A stretch of 61,962 nt of DNA from Batkoa obscura. Its lineage: Eukaryota > Entomophthoromycota > Entomophthoromycetes > Entomophthorales > Batkoaceae. The stretch spans positions 1 to 61,962 of the forward strand of contig JASVEC010000094.1 of NCBI GenBank assembly GCA_030770535.1, written 5' to 3'. The position numbers and the translations under genes are program-made. Of this stretch, positions 56,949 to 61,962 are shown piece after piece. Position 1 is the stretch's first letter. Each line of letters starts with the position of its first letter. The notes under the pieces are model-generated. The model was not told the DNA's origin, made no database searches, and was given only the letters and a program-made list of their open reading frames with translations.

Positions 56949-57229
56949 ATATTTATATTTATATTAAAAATACCAAATATTCATTTTTATTTTTTTCAAA
57001 ACCTGTAATATAGATAACATAGCACTTTGATTAAACTTAATATTAAATATAGATAAGCTACTAATAATCAAAAGGTACAATAATTTAAAGATGGCCTTCA
57101 TTATTTGAAAATGTATTTAATTGTGTTTGACTTTATATTTACATACCTTAATTGTTAGAATCATTATTAGATTACTATTATTATTGTCTTTGATATTCAT
57201 TGTCATCCTTGATTTAAGAGTTTCTATAT

Positions 57230-57321
57230 GAGGCTATTTTGATTTCATTATTTTTCCATTTTTCAAGCGCTATTTGAGTGGAAAGATTGCAGCAAAATTC
57301 TTAAACAAAAAAACACATCCC
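57230..57321 (-). mobile_element. Mini-element (MITE) copy 34
   Basis: GAGGCTATTTTG to CATCCCT with ATAT on both sides. Confidence 0.85.
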
Positions 57322-57479
57322 TATATATTGATTAAATTTAAATTGTCTACAAATTTACAACCTGAAATTTTTTTATAACTTTTTTCTATTTTAGATGTTT
57401 ACCTTGTTATTACATAAATCAGCACTACTATTATTTTTTTCATGAAAGTAGCATTACATATACTTAAATATTTATTTGT

Positions 57480-58800
57480 TTCATTATGCTTTTTATGTTT
57501 TGTTATTTCAAACAAAAGATTGTCGCTAGACCTTTTACTTGTTGATTTTATTTTTATCTAACATTGGTACATTCGTTGAATCATTATCCTGGTTTAAATT
57601 CAGTAAATTCTCTATATATTCCCTGTAGTTATAGTTATAGTTATAGTTATGATTTGTTTTATTAATGTTAGTGTTTTCGTTTTCGTTTCCATTTCTATTA
57701 ATATTAATATTATTATCTTTCGTTCATTTTGTTCTGACTTAGAATTCCAATTCATCCTCTAAAATATTCTTGTTTCGGCCGTTCTGACGTTTACTCACTA
57801 TTATTTATGTCATCAATCAATTTATCTTCATTACTTTACTCATCTATCTAACCCATAATTTCTGCTTGATCATGATATTCGTAATTACTGGGATAAGAGT
57901 TAAGATAAGCATTATCATTACTATTGTTATTTAAAGTACAAAGACTTCCTCCATCTGTTTCCTCACTATAAGGATGATGAAATAATTTTCATCTTTTATT
58001 ATTTTGTCAATAATAAAATTGTAACTTAATGACATTTAAATCTCTTGTTGTTTCAAATACCGTTCTCCTATCATTTCACCATTATCAAATGGGAGTGTTT
58101 TTTTGGCTTCATTACTTTTTCCATCTTTAAGCACTATTTAAGTGGAAAATTTATTAATAAAATTCTTAAACACAAAAAACATTCCAAATATAAAATCAAT
58201 TTTTATGAATTATTAAATAATGCTAGTTAACAATATTAAAATTTACTCTATTAGACTCTGTCTTTTTTAAATTAGTCTTTTTATATTTCGTACTTTCAAA
58301 GTATTCTTTTTTCTTTTGATTTAATTGTTGATCATTAAAAACATGTCATGCTTTGCTTATTTTAGCCATCCCATCCATTTCTCATTTAAACATAGCCTCT
58401 TTTATATCAAGAAAACCTCTATCCCACTCTTATATTTCATGAAATCCCATACGGCTAACTTCAAAAAGTTCTTTTTGGCTAATTTTATCATCTGATAAAA
58501 AATTATCAATTAAGAATATATTATCTCTAAAATATTCATCCAGTTCGATTTGGTCCTAGAAAATTTCAACACGTTACACCTTTTAATTTCAACAGCCTCT
58601 TGGGTCTCTTTGTTTTTTTTACTTCCTATACGTAAAATAATAGTCTTTCTAAGTGTTATTTTCATATGCCTTCACTGTTTTGAATTTTGAATTTAAGGTA
58701 ATTCACTATTGTCTCGCTTCTTGATATTTGATACTCTTTCCCTTTCTCTTTCCTTACTTTGTCTTTATCACTCGTGATATAAAATAGAACTAGCTTTCTA
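57480..58800 (-). pseudogene. Decayed Asn/Glu-rich gene of unknown function
   Basis: Translating the minus strand gives long coding-like runs in shifting frames with several stops: near 58750 VRKEKGKEYQISRSETIVNY; near 58560-58400 LDEYFRDNIFLIDNFLSD and KISQKELFEVSRMGFHE; near 58000-57800 ETDGGSLCTLNNNSNDNAYL; and near 57700-57600 an Asn/Tyr-rich repeat (NENENTNINKTNHNYNYNYN). Composition is much richer in Glu/Asp/Lys patterns than flanking DNA, so a former gene is likely. Mini-element 35 is inserted inside. No domain recognised. Whether it is a host gene or part of another mobile element is open. Confidence 0.5.
58091..58185 (-). mobile_element. Mini-element (MITE) copy 35
   Basis: GGGAGTGTTTTTTTGGC to ACATTCC, perfect AAAT/AAAT duplication. 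Confidence 0.9.
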
Positions 58801-59767
58801 CTACTAATTTCCAATAGTATAGCCAATTACTAAGATGTTTACTTTATTTTTTTCAAAATTAAGCTACCCAATTTAACAGCTTTTTAGGGATGAACATGTT
58901 TACTATATTTGGATCATTTATATTTTAATAAGATCTTTAGGCTTGCTATTTGGACATACTTTAAATGATTAATATCAAATACAACACTTAGCTTTCTGTA
59001 AGTTTTGATTAAATAGTATGTCAAAATAAAACAAAAATAATGGTAGTAAAATCAAATTTACAAATATAATTTTGGTTCCCTCGAGTTACCTGTAGTGTTT
59101 TATATTAATATTAGAAAGATATAACTAGTTAGTAAAAATGATTATTTGAAATAATTTTTAGATTTTAGATTCAATATTGATAAAGCATTAAATATTATAT
59201 TTTTATTAATTAGTATCTATTAAAAAAATTGTAAAGAACTAAAAAATATATAAGCTTTAACTTTAGATGGTTCATTTATTTGTGATTAAGTATTTTGATA
59301 CTACTCTATAAACGTAGTTTTTTTATAATAATAGCTTGTTTTGACTTCATGATGTCTAAAAAGCCTCTACAAAATAACTTATTGTTCTTTGAGTACATTT
59401 TACATAGTAATATTACTATATTAATTATATATCAAATTTAGAAAGTATCCGTTTGCTAGCCTTAAAATTCTTATAAAGCATTTACCTGAAAATGATATTA
59501 ATTCTTAAAATAGAGCAGCCATGAGCTGTAAAATACTAATTCACCTATGGTTGAGGTTGTTGAATCAAGCCATGTTTATAAATACTAAAATTAGTTCTAT
59601 TTTCGATTCACTTAGTCTTTCCTAATATCATTGATAATAACAAAAATCCTGTATAAATCGAAATGAAAAACATAATTTGTACTAGGTGTCACTTTGTTAA
59701 ATAATAAGCTGTTAAAACCAATGAATACATAATCCAAATAAATATTTATTAATATTTTGGTTTAAAT
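58801..59767. other. AT-rich intergenic region before RPS25 (3' side)
   Basis: No gene, RNA or mobile element recognised. Confidence 0.5.
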
Positions 59768-60351
59768 TTATTCGTCAGCAGCACCGCCAGTAGCACGAGC
59801 TAAAATATATATTTAATATCTAACAAAATTTAAAATACAAAATCCTTACTGTAGATGAGTTGAGAACCGTGGTGAATAACAAGACGGATATGACCCATCT
59901 TTTCAAGTTCACGGAGAGCAACGCGAGCTAAAGAACCGGAAAGACGAAGACGATCAACAAGAACAGAAGGAGTAATAAGTTTATAGGTTGGTACTTCTTT
60001 CATTAATTTATCCATGGAGGTCTTGTCAAAGATAACGGCATTGTTAGCCTTATCCTTTACTTTTCCTTTTGACCATTTCTTCTTCTTATTTTTACCTCCG
60101 GAAGAGGATGATGGAGCAGCACCTTTAGCCTAGAGTATTGTTTTAATTGCATTTCTTTTACAGTCTTATTATATTTATTTATAAATTTCAATCTATTATC
60201 TAAGCCATATACTATTTTCAATTTTGTTGAAACCAAGCTCGAGTTGATGTTGTATTCATTCTATAATTGATATTTTGATGGATGTATATCGTATCCTTTA
60301 TCTAGATTCCATTCTCTCTATTTAAATATTTTCATAGTAGTAGCTTACCAT
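59768..60351 (-). CDS. RPS25: 40S ribosomal protein S25 (eS25), 3 exons
   Basis: Minus-strand exons 60349-60351 (the ATG alone), 59850-60129 and 59768-59799 join to 104 residues; introns of 218 and 50 bp are GT-AG. eS25 is a component of the small ribosomal subunit head. The protein begins [24 protein letters not shown], the usual basic tail, and contains the conserved block [24 protein letters not shown] followed by [11 protein letters not shown] and [16 protein letters not shown]. The last exon adds RATGGAADE. The first intron starts right after the ATG, a placement common in fungal ribosomal-protein genes, and is clearly longer than the others here, so it may carry regulatory sequence. The codon choice (many C-ending codons) is typical of a highly expressed gene and stands out from the neighbours. 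Confidence 0.94.
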
Positions 60352-60960
60352 TTTAGTTTAGAATAGCAGAGGCTTTGAAAAGATTATTTACTTATCAATG
60401 ATATACCCATACCAGAATTCGCCAATTCATTTGTTTTAGCTCACCAATCATTTTTGTTAATTTTAGTGCTTAATTCGCTATTAAGTTCCTAGTTAATTTT
60501 ATCGGTTTATTCATATTTTCAATAGTTGATTGACTTCAATAAATAGTTGATTACAAGCTAAATTATTTTATATTTAAGTAATATAAATTATGTATTTATA
60601 TATGATTAATGAGACTAATACCAAAAATCATTATACTCTTATTTTGAAGTAGAAAAATATTATTCAAGTTGCTTAATGTATTTATTACTTTAAAAACTTA
60701 ATGATATGGAAATCCTATCAAAATAAACTTAAATATTACTTCTGTCTGTCCCCAAAGAAGATTAGCTTTTGTAGAAGCTTTATATCTCTATCAAAAATGT
60801 GCAACATAGTATTTTAATTTTCCATCACTATAAAATAACTAATATAGCGTAAAAATTTAAAAAGAAATAACATTATTATTTTTGATAGTAATACAAAATC
60901 ATTATGAAAATGAGCGTTTGTTAGATAAATATATTATTGATTTAAACTATTTAACAGTAT

Positions 60961-61057
60961 GGAGGTGTTTTTTTGGTTTTATTACTTTCTGCATTTTTTA
61001 AGTGCTATTTGAGTGGAAGTTTATTAGTAAAATTCTTAAACAAAAAAATACATCCAC
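60961..61057 (-). mobile_element. Mini-element (MITE) copy 36
   Basis: GGAGGTGTTTTTTTGG to CATCCAC; flanks GTAT/ATGT, decayed. Confidence 0.88.
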
Positions 61058-61153
61058 ATGTATTGGAACATTTATAAAATATCATTTTCAAATATCACTA
61101 TTATATTAGAGTACTAACAGGATTACATAATATCACATTTTCACAAACTATAT

Positions 61154-61253
61154 GGGGGTGTATTTTTGTGTTTAAGAATTTTACTCGCAATTTTTTCGTT
61201 CGAATGGTGCTTAAAAGATAAAAAAAAGTAATGAAGCCAAAAAAGGCACCCCC
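61154..61253 (+). mobile_element. Mini-element (MITE) copy 37
   Basis: GGGGGTGTATTTTTGTG to GGCACCCCC, perfect ATAT/ATAT duplication and nearly intact inverted ends. Confidence 0.93.
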
Positions 61254-61552
61254 ATATATCCAATATTAACAATTTCCATAAGCATTTTCCTACTTAGTGT
61301 GATTATTATAAAGCTATCAGCTTAACAAATTAACTAAGAATTTACTAGTAATACATATAATTCATCAGAGATAAAACTCGGTAGAAACATTTAAGGTGCA
61401 AAATAACAAAAAGTAGAAAATAGATAAACAAAAGTTACAATCAATAAAATATAGATAAGTATAATGAGATCAAGCATGTACATCTACAACTAGATTAATA
61501 AAGTATGACAATAGTATTATATAAAAATTCTATTTTAACTCGTAAGCAAGTT

Positions 61553-61626
61553 GCTTCGGTAGTGTAGTTGGTTATCACGTCACCCTTACAAGGTGAAGGT
61601 CTCCAGTTCGAACCTGGGCTGAAGCA
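61553..61626 (+). tRNA. tRNA-Val (anticodon TAC)
   Basis: Full cloverleaf: acceptor GCTTCGG pairs with CTGAAGC (one G-T pair); D-arm GTGTAGTTGGTTATCAC; anticodon stem TCACC/GGTGA with loop CTTACAA, giving anticodon TAC, which reads GTA (valine); T-arm CCAG-TTCGAAC-CTGG; discriminator A. No intron. The internal A box (TAGTGTAGTTGG) and B box (AGTTCGAACCT) are good. The 3' flank has a T-run shortly after the gene, as expected for RNA polymerase III termination. Confidence 0.96.
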
Positions 61627-61766
61627 AACCATATTTTTGTACTTAATATAATGGTTTTCCAATTATAGTTGGAGTGTAAATCATTCGATCTTTCTATAAT
61701 AATCTTATATAAATGACGCAACTCATCACTTTAAATCAAATTGCTTAACATTAGTTATTTCAAAAA

Positions 61767-61962
61767 ATGTTTAATAATCCAATTTCAATTAGTTATGGTA
61801 TCAATATAACTGCCATTATAGTCTCTTTTTTATTATCTACTTTTACTGGAAATTATAGTACCATTGATAAACTATGGTCCATTTTACCAGTGTTACACTC
61901 TTGGGTTTATTTTTATTTTTAAAGAGTAATAAAACTTTATTAATTACTATGGGGCTAAGATA
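61767..61962 (+). CDS. Partial DUF1295 / steroid-reductase-like membrane protein (5' end)
   Basis: From the ATG at 61767 the frame reads MFNNPISISYGINITAIIVS, then LLSTFTGNYSTIDKLWSILPVLHSW. The segment TGNYS.IDKLWSILPV matches the start of DUF1295 proteins, multi-pass membrane proteins related to steroid 5-alpha-reductases. The expected continuation (LLITMGLR) is also present but one base out of frame, after the T/A-rich run at about 61908-61922. That could be a short unusual intron, a sequencing slip or a real break. The gene runs off the window. Family assigned by motif only. Confidence 0.55.

Larger units (their letters stand above)
55250..57229. other. AT-rich intergenic region
   Basis: Contains a hairpin at 55480-55541 and mini-element 33. 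A 70-codon frame at 56346-56558 has no motif and is not called. Confidence 0.5.
60352..61552. other. RPS25 promoter region and spacer
   Basis: Upstream DNA of RPS25 followed by mini-elements 36 and 37. No other gene recognised. Confidence 0.5.

Noticed and set aside
58045-58230. 61-codon frame
   Set aside because: Mostly mini-element 35.
357-61253. GGGG-rich starts followed by T-runs could be read as bacterial-type terminators or G-quadruplex sites
   Set aside because: They are the ends of about 100-bp repeated elements with target duplications, and the genes have spliceosomal introns.

Overview
The window looks like a very AT-rich nuclear contig of an early-diverging fungus. The evidence is short (42-74 bp) GT-AG introns, a fungal-type ribosomal-protein gene with an intron directly after its ATG, DOT1, SURF1, F-box/LRR proteins and a local set of three rhodopsin-like (family A) seven-helix receptors. 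From memory, expanded family A receptor-like genes together with such low GC point to Conidiobolus/Entomophthoromycotina; that assignment is inference.

Host-gene blocks. 1-10 kb: two tandem paralogous receptors (+), an F-box/LRR gene (-) whose end overlaps the second receptor, and a third, more diverged receptor (-). 14-21 kb: a six-exon mitochondrial GLUD1-type glutamate dehydrogenase (+), a four-exon DOT1 (+), a six-exon SURF1 (-) and a secreted Cys-rich, probably GPI-anchored protein (-). 50-62 kb: a second F-box-like/LRR gene (-), an 85-residue protein with a PP1-type docking motif (+), a decayed Asn-rich gene (-), three-exon RPS25 (-), tRNA-Val(TAC) and the start of a DUF1295-like gene (+). 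The multi-exon models were rebuilt by hand from splice signals and all keep the reading frame.

Mobile-DNA blocks. About 10.9-13.7 kb and 21.6-49.5 kb are filled with copies of one DNA transposon family about 2.3-2.5 kb long. Its termini begin GGGG(T/C)TGTC, it makes 4-bp target duplications (ATAT and similar), and it encodes a 567-residue DDE-like transposase with a CxxC...HxxC motif. One copy (24325-26763) has an intact reading frame, both termini and a perfect ATAT duplication. The other copies are broken, nested inside each other up to three deep, and partly organised as a large inverted repeat (about 29.6-33.9 kb against 44.8-49.2 kb).

Spread over the whole window are about 37 copies, plus halves, of a roughly 100-bp mini-element (MITE). 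It has the same GGGGnTGT ends and the same 4-bp duplications, and its last 40 bp or so match the 3' end of the large element. The simplest reading is an autonomous/non-autonomous pair driven by the 567-residue transposase. A pair of inverted 430-bp solo LTRs (28.5-29.5 kb) and a 570-bp foldback (36.7-37.3 kb) are further mobile-element traces.
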